64,000 nucleotides of DNA from assembly GCA_028583405.1 (NCBI GenBank), contig CM053246.1:8383867-8447866 (forward strand), written 5' to 3'. This stretch comes from Pogonophryne albipinna (taxonomy: Eukaryota > Chordata > Actinopteri > Perciformes > Artedidraconidae). The notes under the pieces were generated by a model. That model ran no database searches, was not told where the DNA came from, and worked only from the letters and a program-made list of their open reading frames with translations. Below, piece by piece: positions 12,777 through 24,888 of this stretch (its first letter is position 1; each line of letters starts with the position of its first letter). The position numbers were made by a program, and so were the translations under genes.

Positions 12777-13072
12777 GGGACATGTCTCCATGCTTTGATG
12801 TTCAAAAAGCTCTTTATTTTTCTCTTACTGTCTGTGCTGCAGCACCTCTTTTCACCCTCTGTCTGAAACCAGAGCCCAGTCTGCTCTGATTGGTTAGCTG
12901 GCCGGCTCTGTTGTGATTGATCAACCACTTAGGCATGTCCCGCCCCTTAGCCTATCACGTACAATGTGTACTTAGTGATGCATTTTGAGATTTTGCAGAC
13001 CATTTACATGCACACAAACCCATATCACACACTACAGGGAATGGAAACCCCAAAAAGCATAACAAAGCCCAT
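11242..13072 (+). mobile_element. TTAA-flanked non-autonomous element carrying the 57-bp array
   Basis: TTAA at 11238-11241 and 13073-13076 flanks the element. The left tip AGGGGCCTTTTATGC pairs with the right tip, which on the minus strand reads ATGGGCTTTGTTATGC. The body after the array (GGGACATGTCTCCATGCTTT...AGCCCAGTCTGCTCTGATTGG...CCCGCCCCTTAGCC) is shared with copies at 19178, 30041, 35825, 38474 and 58361. Without the 1,482 bp of extra units the element would be roughly 350 bp, typical of a MITE. The TTAA target fits piggyBac or Kolobok superfamilies; no transposase is present, so the superfamily is undecided. Confidence 0.8.
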
Positions 13073-13613
13073 TTAAAACATTTGTATACATCTCAGTTTA
13101 TTCTCTAATAATAATTAGCTCTGGACAATTGTATTATATGCGCTGTGGCTTCTTTGATTCATACTGTGCGTGTTGATTTTGTCCCCCTGTGGATTTATTT
13201 AATTGTGGGAGCCATATAATTAAGCAGCTTGGTGGAACTGTTTTATTGTGTGTGCTGTTTAAAGTTATCAGCACCATACTGAGTTTACAATTGTACAATA
13301 AAAGGGTGGATTATCAAAAGAAGGTGTGCATGTGTCCCGGACCAGGCCTCCAGGGACCCCTGAGGTTGAGGGATGAACACAGGCTTACCTGATGTTGTGA
13401 TATATGGGAAAAAATAGTTGTAAGACCTTTATTGATTTTACTTCATGATCACATTATAGTCATCACAAAATAAATACTTGTTTTTTATGACAGTTGCCTG
13501 AAACGCACTAATGTGCGAAAAAAGGCATGGCTTTGTGCAACCAATTATCGATGTATGCCCCTGAGAGGATTGTTCTATTTAAATCATATTAAATGTTTTT
13601 TTTAATATTATAG

Positions 13614-13645
13614 TAGATAAGATATACTTTATTTATCCAAATTGC
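13614..13645 (-). mobile_element. Short retroposon tail (AGATAAGATA...ACTTTATT type)
   Basis: AGATAAGATATACTTTATTT followed by ATCCAAATT matches the familiar 3' tail format of fish non-LTR retroposons in reverse orientation. Only about 30 bases are recognisable. Confidence 0.4.
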
Positions 13646-14529
13646 TTGTTTTTTTGTCACATGATAGAAGTTTAACAGGTTATTACACATAACATATAAA
13701 ATACAAATCAAATAACAGATTAACATTAACAGTAAATGTATACTTACCAGCAGAAGAAAAACATATACATAAATAGAGTTTTGAAATAAATTAAAATAAA
13801 AAATATAATCAAATACAAAATAAATGTATAGAGTAAATATATCCATAATCTCTCTTTCTCTTTCTTGATTTTAAACTTAAGGTAGATGGAACATGTCATA
13901 CATATGGGATCTTAACTCCTGCCCGGGTTTGGCTGGTTATTGTTTTCTTGCCTTTTTTAGTTCAACCCTTTTCTGTTTTCTGTTGTTACTATGATGGGCA
14001 GCAATCTGACACCAGATCTTCCCCTTCTTTTTACAGCTATCTTTTCTCTCAGAAAAGGCTTCTAAAACCAGTTCACGTTGCTTCGATCCCTCACATCTCA
14101 AAAAGCCATGCTGATAAGCTGTAGAGTCGTTGCTGCTGCTGCTATCAGTGTATCCCGACAGCTGAAACAGCTTGTTGTCAAATCAATAATAATTACACAA
14201 TGGAAGGCCTTTACAACTAATGAGTTCACACAGCAGAGCTATATTAGAGGAGCCGGGGTAATAAACATTGCTCTTTTGTCTATAGAGAGGGGAAAAATGG
14301 ATAAACTGCTGTGGAAATAAAGGGCAATAACGGGATTTATCTGAGGTTGGAAGAAGGTGACAATAGCTTACATCACTTTGTTTAGACTCTGCAAAAGATG
14401 TGGCACATGAGAGTTATTTAAATAGCACATATTGAACCTGACCTGACATATTGCAGTATGCTATGACACAGACAGTTAAACAAAGGGTTAACATAATTAT
14501 AGGAAGACAATGAATTACCATGATTATAT

Positions 14530-14569
14530 TAGATTAGATTAGATTACACTTTATTGGCCCCCTTGGGAA
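14530..14569 (-). mobile_element. Short retroposon tail (TTAGA)n-ACTTTATTGG
   Basis: Three near-perfect AGATT repeats (14531-14545) lead into ACACTTTATTGGCCCCCTTG. The combination of a short tandem repeat and ACTTTATTG is the typical 3' end of a teleost non-LTR element on the minus strand; the rest is missing or too decayed to see. Confidence 0.5.
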
Positions 14570-15587
14570 ACATGGCGGTAACAGCAAATAGGAATATAGG
14601 GTGACAGTTGCAAACCACATCGACACTCATGATGTGATATCGCTGCAGCCAAGTTAACTAAAAATATTGAAAGCAACGAAAAAAAGAGACGTGACATGTA
14701 GATTTGGCGAGGTGATTGTCTTTTCTCTTTGGCGTTTGGATAAGGGTCCGGTTTATTTTATTTTACACTGTCGAAGAAGTCAATTTCCTTTTCTGATATT
14801 TGAAGTAATGACTCTGGTTTGAATTATTAATGTCTCCTATGGTCTCAGAAGGGCAGGACAAAAGGTCTAAAGCGAGTGAGAGACAAAAGGATAGGCTCAA
14901 AGAAAGAAGATAAACGGGTACAGAATTTAGATTCTGCACAAAACGATTTGCTGCGGGTTCTTAAGGGTGATTGGCCGATGGCATCACGTCTGGGCACAAG
15001 CAGTATGCAAAATCACATTGTCCTGCCTTTAACACTGTTTGCTCCTCTGGCTGCTTATTAGATAAATCATGCTCTCCCTTCCATTCATCTGTCCCTTTGT
15101 CCTGTCTTTTTTCTGTGAGAATTATTGCTTTTAGCTATCTGATATTGGGCTTTTATTAAGATTTGATTCTGTCCCCTCCAATAAGACGTAGGCGAGGCAG
15201 CTTGCGGTGTACCAGTTTGTAAAAAAGCTGCAGTGAAAGCAGCCTCACCCCGGCTTAAGGAGCTGCTAACCCATCTAAAACTATTTCATTTGTCATGGTG
15301 TCAGTGGAGAGTTTCACTGCTACATGATGGTGTCTAAGTGCTGCTTCAGAAAGCTTTCTCAACCCGGCCGGTGTGTGGAGCAACCTGTGTGTGGAGCAAT
15401 CTGCTCGATCAATACCGTGCAGGACAGCAATCACACTGAGACACAACTTTGATCTGTTTTCTGTTGTAACACCAGTGAGGGGGATTACATTTCTTATTGC
15501 GTTAATAACAAACCTAATGCCATGACATTCAGTTACTGGAAACTCCCTAATTAAAAGGTTGGAGAATAACTTTTTCCTAAGTGTTAA

Positions 15588-15890
15588 AGAGTGGTGCAGG
15601 AATGAGTCCTAAAACCGGAAATTATTTAGCATTTTACAACTTCCTGTTTTCCGGTTGCATCACTGTCTTCCTATAATTATGTTAACGCTTCAACAATCAA
15701 ATGGTGAATAATATGTCAAAATCATGCTGACGAGCAAAACCTGTACAGTAAGTATCATAAATGTGTGTTTGTCACCAAGCTTATTTTCTGCTTTATACCA
15801 AAATCTAATGGGGAAATGCCATTGCTTTTGGCCGAGGGAGCCTTACACTACTATTTTTCGGGTAGGCCGATACCTCATCACCGCACAGCT
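15588..15890 (+). repeat. Dispersed repeat family 'AGAGTGGTGCAGG', copy 1
   Basis: It begins AGAGTGGTGCAGGAATGAGT and shares ordered blocks with 23395-23915 and 54108-54535: ATTTTACA(A)CTTCCTG, CATAAATGTGTGTTT, TTATTTTCTG, CCATTG...GAGGGAG, and a tail near the ATC(A/T)TCAC(T)GCA motif. It is preceded by TTAA here but not at the other two copies, so the target site is unresolved. No coding sequence is seen; class unknown. Confidence 0.65.
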
Positions 15891-16690
15891 TTATTGATTT
15901 ATGTTTCCTTATTTACATATTAGCAATATTTTAGCCAATGTTAGCTTGGCTACATTTGGGGGAGAAGACGACATTTGGCAAAAGAGAGGAATACACATTC
16001 TAGTAAGCAATGTCCATGTTGTGTTCTCTTAGCTAGCTTGCTAAACATACACTCAGGAATCACCTGAATTTGTTAAGAGTTACGAGAGAATCCCGGTTTT
16101 TTTCTGTAGGTATGACTAGCTTATGTGTTCAATCACAAAGCTAGCATTTAGTAAGAAAATGTACCTCCAAAAAAAGATATTTGTTGGCTGATTTAATTCA
16201 ATAAGAGAATCCTTATCACCTTGTAATTTGCTAAGGTGAAGTAACATTGGGTAGTGAAATGTTTCCTTACATAACTTTATGGAGACTTGTTCGTTTTATG
16301 ACTGTTAGCGCAAGCTAGTCGCTAACTTAGTCTCTCTGTCTGTTTGATGCTCAGCAGGCATGTTAGATTAGAGCTTTTTTTTACTTGTTTTTCTTTTTAA
16401 TAACAGCTGCCGGAACTATGGTTTGAAAGAACCTAAGGTACATACTATAAAATAGAACAATGAGCTAAAAGATGATGAAACATTGTATAGAGAGGAACTG
16501 TGAAGTAGTGAAGGGTTATTATTATGTGTGGGTTTGCCCTTACAATAAACCCTAGACATATTATGATTTCATCCAATTATATAAAACATTGATTAGACTT
16601 CTGAGAATTCGGAGTTGTTGGTAGAGCTGTGCTGAATAATAGAACGTACTGTAACTAACTGCTGAAAGCCTTGAGGGAATTCATTATCAT
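15891..16690. other. Non-coding stretch, nothing recognised
   Basis: Contains several 'gctagc/agctag' motifs and T-rich runs. No exon or transposon end was identified before the hAT target site at 16691. Confidence 0.4.
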
Positions 16691-16698
16691 GTAACTCA

Positions 16699-18047
16699 CA
16701 GTGACGTGCGGTGAGGTTCATGGCTGGTGAGGCACTGACTCTTTCAGAGTCAGATTTACAAATATTATATATTTTGACCTTAAAGGTGGGGTAGTAATTT
16801 TGGAGAAACCAGCTCGAGTGAGCTAGAATTTGAAAATACACAGCCCCTCCTCCAACACATACGAACGTGCACATGACCAATGAGGGCACGAGATAAGTTT
16901 GTGCACAGATGGAAGGCTGACAGGCAGGATATTTTAGCCGGGCCGGCTAAAATGAGTGGTCGTGCTTTTTACAGTACTACGGCTTCCACAGATGAAATGT
17001 TTTTATGTATTTTTTGTCAAAGCACTTAAGATATTCATTGCTATCGGGATGTTAAGAGCATTCCATGGAATATAACAAAAAGTGTATATCGAGCCGGTTT
17101 CTCAAACTTACCTACCCCACCTTTAATCGAAATATTCTGTTATTTTCAAAAGCTTTTTTAGTCTGATGCTTCGATTCATTTTAAACAGACCGTTCAACAA
17201 AAGGATAGCCTACCCAAAATCTAAATATTGGATTGTTCTCTCTTAGTAAGATCCAATTTTCATTACAAATGTGGTCTTACCTTGACTTGAAGATGAAGTC
17301 CATGCTATCCTTCTGGACAACAATCTTTATTACTTTTTTGTAAAAGTCCTCCTTATCTATCTCTAGTTTCAAAAGCCTAGCTTGTTGTTGCGTCTACCGT
17401 CTCTGCGTAGAATAACAGTAGCAACAAGAACCTGTGGGCTCACTTGCGCCCCCTTCAGTGCGGCAGAGGTTGTGGCTGCCTCCCCTGGTGCTTTTTTCAT
17501 TGCCGTTGTATGATGAGACCAGCGAGCTTAAATATCATATATACGTGAAATAAGTTATTTAGAGACTATGGATGGCGAGGATAAATGTAATAAAGGGATC
17601 TACAAACATTACATGGGTGACATACAGTGAGATGGTGCAGGCATGCGCTTAGGGCCCGCTTTCCAGACGCATTCTGAGGTGAGGCAGAGCTCATCTGTGC
17701 CTCACCTCATCACACAGTAACTGGCTTGAGCGCGCTCACAAAATAAGTGCCCGCGCTAAATTAGTGCCCGTGCTCCAGCAAGTTACTGCGGGCTTCTGTG
17801 AGGCAGAGCTCGTCCCTGCCTCACTTCTCAATCTCATCGCTCCCCGTAGTTGTAGCGGAGCTCGGCAAATTAGTCGATTTTTACTATAAAAAGCGATTGG
17901 AATCAAACAGAAATCACATTTACAACACAGATCAGTGGACACATTTTATTGTTATTATTATTTGTATTATTATTCTTTTTTTCCGTTACATTGGAGAATG
18001 ACAAGTGAGGCTCTGCCTCACCTGCCTCCCCTGACCGCACGTCGCTG
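16699..18047. mobile_element. hAT-type non-autonomous transposon with perfect 8-bp TSD
   Basis: The left terminus reads CAGTGACGTGCGGTGAGG and the right, on the minus strand, CAGCGACGTGCGGTCAGG. Both are flanked by the identical 8-mer GTAACTCA (16691-16698 and 18048-18055). An 8-bp duplication plus a CAG tip defines the hAT superfamily. The 1,349-bp element carries no transposase; its interior has repeated GTGAGGCAGAGCTC/CTGCCTCAC motifs in both orientations and a nested TTAA MITE (16784-17122). The intact TSD suggests a fairly recent insertion; transposition would have needed transposase supplied from elsewhere. Confidence 0.9.
16784..17122. mobile_element. TTAA MITE (AGGTGGGGTAG family), copy 1, nested in hAT
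   Basis: TTAA (16780-16783) then AGGTGGGGTAG...GGAGAAACCAGCTCGAG; the right end is TCGAGCCGGTTTCTC...CCTACCCCACCT then TTAA (17123-17126). The terminal inverted repeats are about 35-40 bp. The body matches copy 2 at 26327-26698 almost throughout, but this copy lacks about 30 bp (GGAACAAATCTGCC...) near its left end. The TTAA target suggests piggyBac or Kolobok relatives; no coding sequence. Confidence 0.88.
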
Positions 18048-18055
18048 GTAACTCA

Positions 18056-19173
18056 ACAAACATTGTAGAACACCACCTGAACGTTATTGTGGTACAGTGA
18101 AAGAGTTCAGATTCAAAGGTAAGGAGACTTATTATTGAATACAATCTGTTTTGCGCTTTAGTTAATCAACAGATTTGTACGTGGCCTTCGAAACAAGATT
18201 GTCACAGTCTCCCTGTCTATCCTTGTATCGACCCCCAGCGCTAGACTGAGCTTGTACCTCTCATTACTCCATTCATTGTCTGTGTGACCCCTCACAACAT
18301 CTAGTTTGCATGCTTTAGGATTTTTGAATTCAGGATAGATTTGAAGAAGCTAGATGGGCCAAAGCGTTTCCCCATCCTCCGCGTGTCTTGTCTTGTTCTC
18401 GGTAACAAGATGAACCCCACCTCAGGTAGTGAGTTGGCAGCCAGCCGTACGTGGCAAATCAGAAATGTAATCAAAAAAGGATTCTGATGCAGGAATAAAT
18501 ATCAGGTATTCTGTATCATCGCTGAAAACGCTGAGAAGCACTGACTGAATCGAGGAGTGGGTGTTGCAATCCGCTAGCTGTGGCGTTCAGTTTAATCATG
18601 AGCTAATTGCTGTTTTATGCAAATTATGATGCAGTATGTGTTCAAGTTTTATTGCTTTGCGTGCTTCATGCCCCATCCTCAAAATAAACTGTGTATTGTT
18701 TTATAATTAATCATTATTACAATTTCCCGAAAAAGCAATCTCTGTGCCGTTGATAGTGAAAATACTAGTAATAAAATGATCAAATAGGATTTTAATAAAC
18801 TAATTACTCATGCAGCCTGAGTTCTCCTGACTCCCGTCTTGATCTCTGTATCCTCCAGGCTTGTTTTCTGAATTAGGTGGAGGTAAGGGGGGGGGGTCAC
18901 CTCAGGATGGCCCTGGGGCCAAACCCATACAGGAAGCTAACGGTGCAAAAACACCTCCTCCAGCACCACCCACAGCTCTAAACGTGGCAGGAGACACAGC
19001 AGGAGGGTGATGAACACAAACTAAATCCTTCCCCCTACCGAGAGTTAAGCTTCAGGTGTCAGGGAAACAAAATCAACATTTAAATTATTTGTCAAGCTTG
19101 GGGGGATATCACATTCGTGGAATGAGTTTTTGTTTCAAGAAGGTTTTTTAGGCTTTTCTCTTAAGGGATTATT
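18056..19173. other. Non-coding stretch
   Basis: The only motif of note is TTATGCAAATTATGATGCAG at about 18616, which contains a consensus octamer (ATGCAAAT, the POU/Oct site). One octamer in 1 kb of AT-rich DNA is weak evidence for an enhancer. A seven-to-nine-base G run lies near 18888. Confidence 0.35.
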
Positions 19174-19177
19174 TTAA

Positions 19178-19554
19178 ATAAGACTTATTCTGCTCATGTT
19201 CAGGTTCATATCAGTATGTAGTGTAGTCTCTACTGGGACATGATTCCATGCTTTAATGTTCAAAAAGCTCTCTATTTTTCTCATACTGCCTGTGCTGCAG
19301 CACCTCTTTTCACCCTCTGTCTGAAACCAGAGCCCAGTCTGCTCTGATTGGTTAGCTGGTCAGCTCTGTTGTGATTGGTGAACCGCAAAGAGAAATGTCG
19401 GAGATATCCTGCCCTTTATCCTATAAGTACAATGTGTTGAAGTGCTAACCAATAGAAAGACACATGTTACAGTGATGTCATAATGCTACAGAAGAAAACA
19501 AAGTGGTGTTTCAGGCAGGGGGTGATAGGGTGAGTGTGAGCGAAATATGGCCTT
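19178..19554 (+). mobile_element. TTAA element (AGGGGCC family), complete copy
   Basis: TTAA at 19174-19177 and 19555-19558 brackets 377 bp. The left part carries GATGTTCAGG-related sequence (CATGTTCAGGTTCATATCAG) and TATGTAGTGTAGTCTCTACT, so it contains a single diverged copy of the unit that is amplified at 11.2 kb. The shared body follows (CACCTCTTTTCACCCTCTGT, CAGTCTGCTCTGATTGGTTA). No open reading frame. Confidence 0.8.
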
Positions 19555-19558
19555 TTAA

Positions 19559-20559
19559 ATCCATCAAAAATACCCACCTACGGTTTATCCTTCTGTTTAG
19601 GTAAACGCTGATGTTTTAGTTGTCAATGCTGCCTAGTTAAAAAATGTAATTTCACAGTCCATGGTGGCAAGGTCATTTTAAAGAGAAGTATCCTCTTTGA
19701 AAAGTGATACATTTCTTTCAAAAAAGAATCCCATTTTGAGTGCAAGTAGATCCTTCGGGATGTCAGTCTGTGTGAACCAGAAACAGATGTGAAGAATTTC
19801 CTTTAGATTTAATATATGAATTCATGCCGGAGTGTTGGTGACTTCTCCTCTGGCATCACCAACAGGCTAACAGTTTCTCTATTTCCAAACACATGATGCT
19901 GCACGAAAGTTCAGCACTTAAAATAAATCACTCATGAATTTCTCTCTATTGCGACCCCAAGGCCAGAAAAGCAGCTTTGCACACATGAAAACATGATGAC
20001 TTAGTGAGCTGATTGTCATTACATGTGTACATTTATGCTGACATTGAGAAGAAAAGCTGTTGATAAGGCACAGTTCATAATTGGTGTGCACGATTCAACT
20101 ATATTATTGATTAGAAGTCAGTTTATATACACTGACTTGAGTTGTTGCATATAAAAAAACAACAGCATCGTAAAAGATTGACCTCAGATACAATTCGAAA
20201 CATAGAAAAAAATAATTATTTGAGATAAATCTAAGTTTTGTCATGGTACAAGTTTACGCCATATTCTCTTTAAAATAGACTCTTCTTTTTAGTCATACTT
20301 TTCAGTGTCTTACTGGTTTATTGGTCAATCTGAATTACATGCTGTCAAAGGCGTAATACAATCTCATAGGAGCAATAGACTTGGTCAGACACTATATATG
20401 TATCTACCAGACAATGGCTCCCTTAAGAACAGGCATTGACTGTTTTGAGCCAAAAGTATCAGTGAGGGTGAATAATGCTTATTCTGAGAAGGCAATATGC
20501 TCTCAACACCTTAAGACTCAGAGTGTAGGTAGTGTAGTGGAGGTCGAGTGTGTGTGTGT

Positions 20560-20591
<32 letters not shown>

Positions 20592-23394
20592 GTTGCAATG
20601 TAATGGGAGGTCGAGCTCCACATGTTTGCAGAAAGAGCATATTTTTTCCGGCGCACTGACACGCACCGCTCCTCATCGGCCCTCGGGTGATTTTAACCCT
20701 GAACACTCCGACGGTGGAGAATAACTGGTCGACAACGATTGAGTTTTCCGCCTCACTGAGCTCCTACTGGGCATTCTGGATGGCTGCCATGGTCTATACA
20801 TGGATGGGTGGAGGGATACATGGATGGTTAAGCAGTTCCTAAGATGCAGCAGCGCAGGAGGAACAAAACAACTTCCAGTAAAATGTCTTACGTCATTAAA
20901 CATTTTTAAATAATTAGAATAACAACAAAAAAACAACTGCAATGACGCAAACAAAACAGACACAAAATTCAATCATTTACTAAAAATAAGATTATTATAA
21001 TAATAACAATATATAAATAATATTTGTTAATAAATATTAATTTAATTTAAGAGAGAAGATTTAATTTATTAATTACAACATTTCAGGATGTAATGATAAA
21101 AACAAAACAAAATGGAATAATATAATCAACAAAGAAATAGCATACGTGATGTAAGATTAGTTATTTTTTAAATAAAACAATGAGCTAGAATGTCTGCGTG
21201 CGCATCTCTCCCAGACGAGCTGAACAGTTGTTTTGCTCGCTTCGAGAGCAGCCAGGCGGGGGGTGCATTTAATAAACATGTTTGTACGTCTTTTTTCAAC
21301 ACAACACAACGCGAAGTGCCTTTGTCAAGAAAAACATACAGAGTCAAGGTAAGTGCTTTAAGTGTTAAATTAGAAGTAGGATTTATAACGTATTACATAG
21401 ATTACAAAAAGAAACAGGAAGCATACATTTCAGCCTGTTACAGACCGGAATTTAAATGGTTTCAGTACATCATTTTTGATCAATATAAATCTTGTGTTTT
21501 TCAGGGTTTCTTTTATGATAAATTATTCTCAAAATGAGGATGAAGACTGATTACCAGCTTTCTTTAGAAGCAGCATACCAGATTTGATGACTATGTTCAT
21601 GACTAAACCTCCCAAAAACAGAGAATAAATCATTGTGAGGGGAAAAGTGTCAGTGTCTGACTCACACACCACACACACACACACACTCACACAAAACACA
21701 CAGTGAGATACTCAGGGTCAAGAGACTCTCAGATTACTCCAACAAATTGTACATGCAAAAGCGAGTGGAACTGAGCGTGCGGTAGCGTGCCATCAGCCCG
21801 TCTGCCCGAGAGCACTTCTTCATAGTTGTGCATTTAAAATGGCCGTCGTTATTGTTGTTGTCGTGCAGAAGGAGCAGAGAATGAATGGACAGATTTGGGC
21901 TTTATGGTGCACCACTTAATGTGGCAGCAGACACCAGTTGCTGGAAGCGGAAATCAGTGTGTGGGCGCATTAGTGTGTGTTGACAGGCCAGACATCAGTG
22001 TAATGGTCTCTGTGTTGATTGAAAGGCCCAGTAGAGGAGATATGGGAATAATAACTATTATGAAATTGATAACCTTGGCAGACGTCGGCTCAATTCGCAC
22101 CTGCTACTGTTTTCAATAAAACAAGAGAAAAGCGGCATCATTCACTGATGATGTCCCGAATATAAACCCACTTATTTTTAGGGTGCCATTTCCTCTCTGT
22201 TGTTACAATAGCAAACATGGAGAGGGAGGAGAGGAAGAGTGATTTTTGACAAGCAGCTCATTGATTTGAATAACGGGGTCACATGAAAATATGTGAAAGA
22301 GACAGAGGAAAAATAACTGGGAAGTAAGGCACCAAATATTTTACTATATCCTTAATGTGGCACTCTGAATGTATTTTTCTACAAAGACACTTTTTCATGA
22401 CAAAAAAAGAAACAAATCCGACTTTATTATTTTTAAAAGTTGCTAACTTAAGAGGGAGATAATTGCATTTAGGGACTATTTCCAGAAGTGGATTTATACA
22501 CATTGGTGCACTACTGGGGTGATTTTTACTAGTTTTTGCAATACTTGATATCAGGCAGTATCATGTGCCTATGTGTTAGCATTACCACTTCATTAGTTTA
22601 TGTAGGTTTTGTATTTGTTACTTGTTCTTCGTGTTTGTTTTCTGTGTTTTTGGTCTTTTTTAAAGAAAATAAAGTATATTTGCAATGTTTAAGCTTACTT
22701 CATTAGGACATTTACAGCAGACAAATTAGATGGAGCCTCTAGATGAAGTTAAATTGTCTTATTCTTTAGGACTTTGCTGTGGAGACTTTACTTGGAAATG
22801 TAAAAAGTATTTTATCCTCAACATGTCAAGGTCCACTAAGTCGCTTTGACCCTGTAACATGGCCTTTATCCGCAGAAAGGATTGTTCCACTTCTCTGTGC
22901 AGTTTTGGACTCACTTTTTCTATTTTATTATCTAATACTTAGCTGCAGTAGGTTTTATTTGTAGCTGGCAGAATTCTGAAAAATCCAGGAAGAAAATGGA
23001 TTATAAGAGCTGTCTGATTTCAGAAAGGTGAAAATCACTTTCCAAAAGTCCCACATTAGTCCCATTGAATTCACTGTCAATGCAACAAGAACTTGAGTGC
23101 CAATTATTTGTGAAATTGCTTGAGAAAATCCTGTTGTGGAGCACAGGTGATCATATTTGAACAAGAGGTTCCATTTTGATGTTTTCAAATTAGCTCATTT
23201 GTTTGCAAAAGCTAAGATAACTTTGAAAATAGACTATTTCATTTCTCCTTTCTTTGATATCTCTTGCAGGTTCAACATGTTTGAAAATACATGAATCTCA
23301 ATTATGGATTCGAATTTTTGAATATGTTGTTCTAGAAATTGTGAGAAAAATATCGACATCTTCTGTCTTTGAGTACACAAGGTGTGTGTCCTAT
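19559..23394. other. Long non-coding stretch with short GT/CA runs
   Basis: Simple repeats are an imperfect GT/GC tract at 20548-20593 and a CA tract at 21662-21688. AT-rich DNA fills 20960-21180. A 115-codon open frame at 21190-21537 (plus) has no domain I recognise and no supporting context. No transposon end with a verifiable TSD was found. Confidence 0.4.
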
Positions 23395-23915
23395 AGAGTG
23401 GTGCACGAATGAGTCCTAAGATCCTGAAGAATCCTTGCATTTTACCACTTCCTGTTGCCTTGTCTCGAAGTCAATGTTCTTTTAAAGTGTTTGTACTTAG
23501 ACGCCTGAAATAAGGTCTATGGCTAACATGAGCTAAATAAATACTCACGTTTTGTTTTGCGACATATAATACGCCAGTAAATACCTCACTTGTGAATGTT
23601 CAAAGCTTCTTTGTGTCATAAAATCTGAGAACAACTGAGATATAGTTTGTTTATATTCTGACGTTGGCTTTTTACTTCTGGCATTTGCATTTAAGCTTCC
23701 ACAATCATCAAGTGGTGTTATGTGGAATTATCCTGCTGAGCAAATCGTGTAAGCATCATAAATGTGTGTTTACCACAGATCTTATTTTCTGAAATCCTAT
23801 CGAAGAAATCCCATTGATTTCTGCGAGGGAGTGCGCGATGCTAATTTCCTTGTTATTCTACGAAAAAACATCATCACTGCATCAGAAGACCCTTGAAACA
23901 CTCCAAGTAACCAAG
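23395..23915 (+). repeat. Dispersed repeat family 'AGAGTGGTGCAGG', copy 2
   Basis: It starts AGAGTGGTGCACGAATGAGT and contains the family blocks CATAAATGTGTGTTT, TTATTTTCTGAAATCC, TCCCATTGATTTCTGCGAGG and ATGCTAATTTCCTTG. It is the longest copy in the window and is interrupted at its right side by the hAT element whose target TAACCAAG lies at 23908-23915. No coding sequence. Confidence 0.65.
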
Positions 23916-24880
23916 CAATGGCGGCTGGTGGAATTCTGTCTAGGTAGAGCTGTGCCACATGCAATCAATTTCAGCCCCAGTAGGAGTTTTCAGTGTTAAT
24001 TTACCAGTCTTACATTTTAATGCCTCCATAAACAATTTAAGCATTTGAGACTGTGGACTATTTACAAAAATGTAAAAAGCAATGGCATTAGCAATACTTT
24101 CATACATATATTTATGGAAATATATAAATATGATTTAAATATCCATACTATATGAATGTGTATGTATATACAGAACAACGGTATAATCAACAGTAATACA
24201 AAAAGCTGAAGATGTAACAAACTAATAATAATTATTCTTATTCTTAAAATCAATGTGGTGTAGGTCTTTGACGTGCCTTTAAAAACGGTGGCGGTCTTCA
24301 GGTGCTCCTCCAGCACAGTGTGCAGGGAGGAAACAAAATCCACCAAGCCCCTGAAAATGCCAGGGTTGACTGAAGAGTCCGTCTCGTCATGCCCACGCAA
24401 AGCCAACTCAAAAGCCCAACAAAACTTCATTATTTTGGATAAAATATGCCTGTTTTTATCCACCTCCTCATTGTGTTTCCTCACCGCAATCCTGTGGCCG
24501 TCGTCCAGCCGCGTAGCAGTTGCTTACTTGGGGCGATACAATAATCGTCCCTCCGGTAGTAGTTTTGAGGACGCTGTGTGATGATTGGCTACATTTTACG
24601 ACACGTTCATATCTTGAATCAGCAATTGGCTAACCTGCTATAGAGACCCGCCTCCGTGGGGCGATTTTCCATCGCCCCAGCACAGTACTTCAGTCATACA
24701 GTGTACTAGGAAAAGCATATATATTGCGCAAATTATTTTTAAATCATATTTTACACATATTCCTGGGTGCATTCCATATTTTAAACACACAAATATTGAC
24801 AATTTATATAATTAATTAGTATAATTATTATTATTATTATTAATAATGTTTTTGTGTGTGGTTTAGGGAGGGCGCCACTG
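23916..24880 (-). mobile_element. hAT transposon, internally deleted, perfect 8-bp TSD
   Basis: TAACCAAG occurs at 23908-23915 and again at 24881-24888, directly flanking the element. The left tip is CAATGGCGGCTGG (CAGTGG with one change) and the right tip on the minus strand is CAGTGGCGCCCTCC. Inside, on the minus strand, a fragment of hAT transposase survives (24270-24535), preceded by GC-rich 5' leader sequence with two GGGGCGAT/ATCGCCCC motifs. An ATT-rich tract sits at about 24818-24848. At 965 bp it is far shorter than an autonomous hAT, so most of the gene is deleted. Confidence 0.87.
24270..24535 (-). pseudogene. hAT transposase fragment (DUF4371 / ZMYM1-like region)
   Basis: The minus strand encodes a run including DGHRIAVRKHNEEVDKNR, then a stretch with KFCWAFELALRGHDETDS and GIFRGLVDFV, then VLEEHLKTATVFKGTSK. 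This matches my knowledge of the N-terminal DUF4371 region of fish hAT transposases of the ZMYM1/SCAND3-like class. A stop codon (TAA) lies about seven codons upstream of the RLDDGHR motif, and the homology ends abruptly after FKGTSK, where the remaining catalytic domain and dimerisation region are missing. The open frame that continues to 24062 is unrelated AT-rich sequence. It is a fossil and cannot supply transposase. Confidence 0.75.
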
Positions 24881-24888
24881 TAACCAAG

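Larger units (their letters stand above)
13077..15587. other. Non-coding stretch with two retroposon tails
   Basis: Apart from the short tails at 13614 and 14530 (listed separately), this stretch is AT-rich and shows no recognisable exon or transposon. Confidence 0.4.

Noticed and set aside
11174..12928. Overlapping open frames of 551 and 584 codons on the two strands, encoding perfect 19-residue repeats
   Set aside because: The repeat length (57 bp) is a multiple of three and the unit lacks stops in one frame of each strand, so long frames arise automatically. The array is transposon-end DNA, and no promoter, splice or codon evidence supports translation.
20108..20150. Tc1/mariner-type terminus (AGTCAGTTTATATACACTGA)
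   Set aside because: It only loosely resembles a Tc1 end, has no partner terminus, and lacks a clear TA target duplication.
21190..21537. 115-codon frame starting MSACASLPDELNSCFARFES as a gene
   Set aside because: The first 60 or so codons look moderately protein-like, which I considered as a retroelement fragment, but I could not match a family and there is no supporting context, so it is not called.
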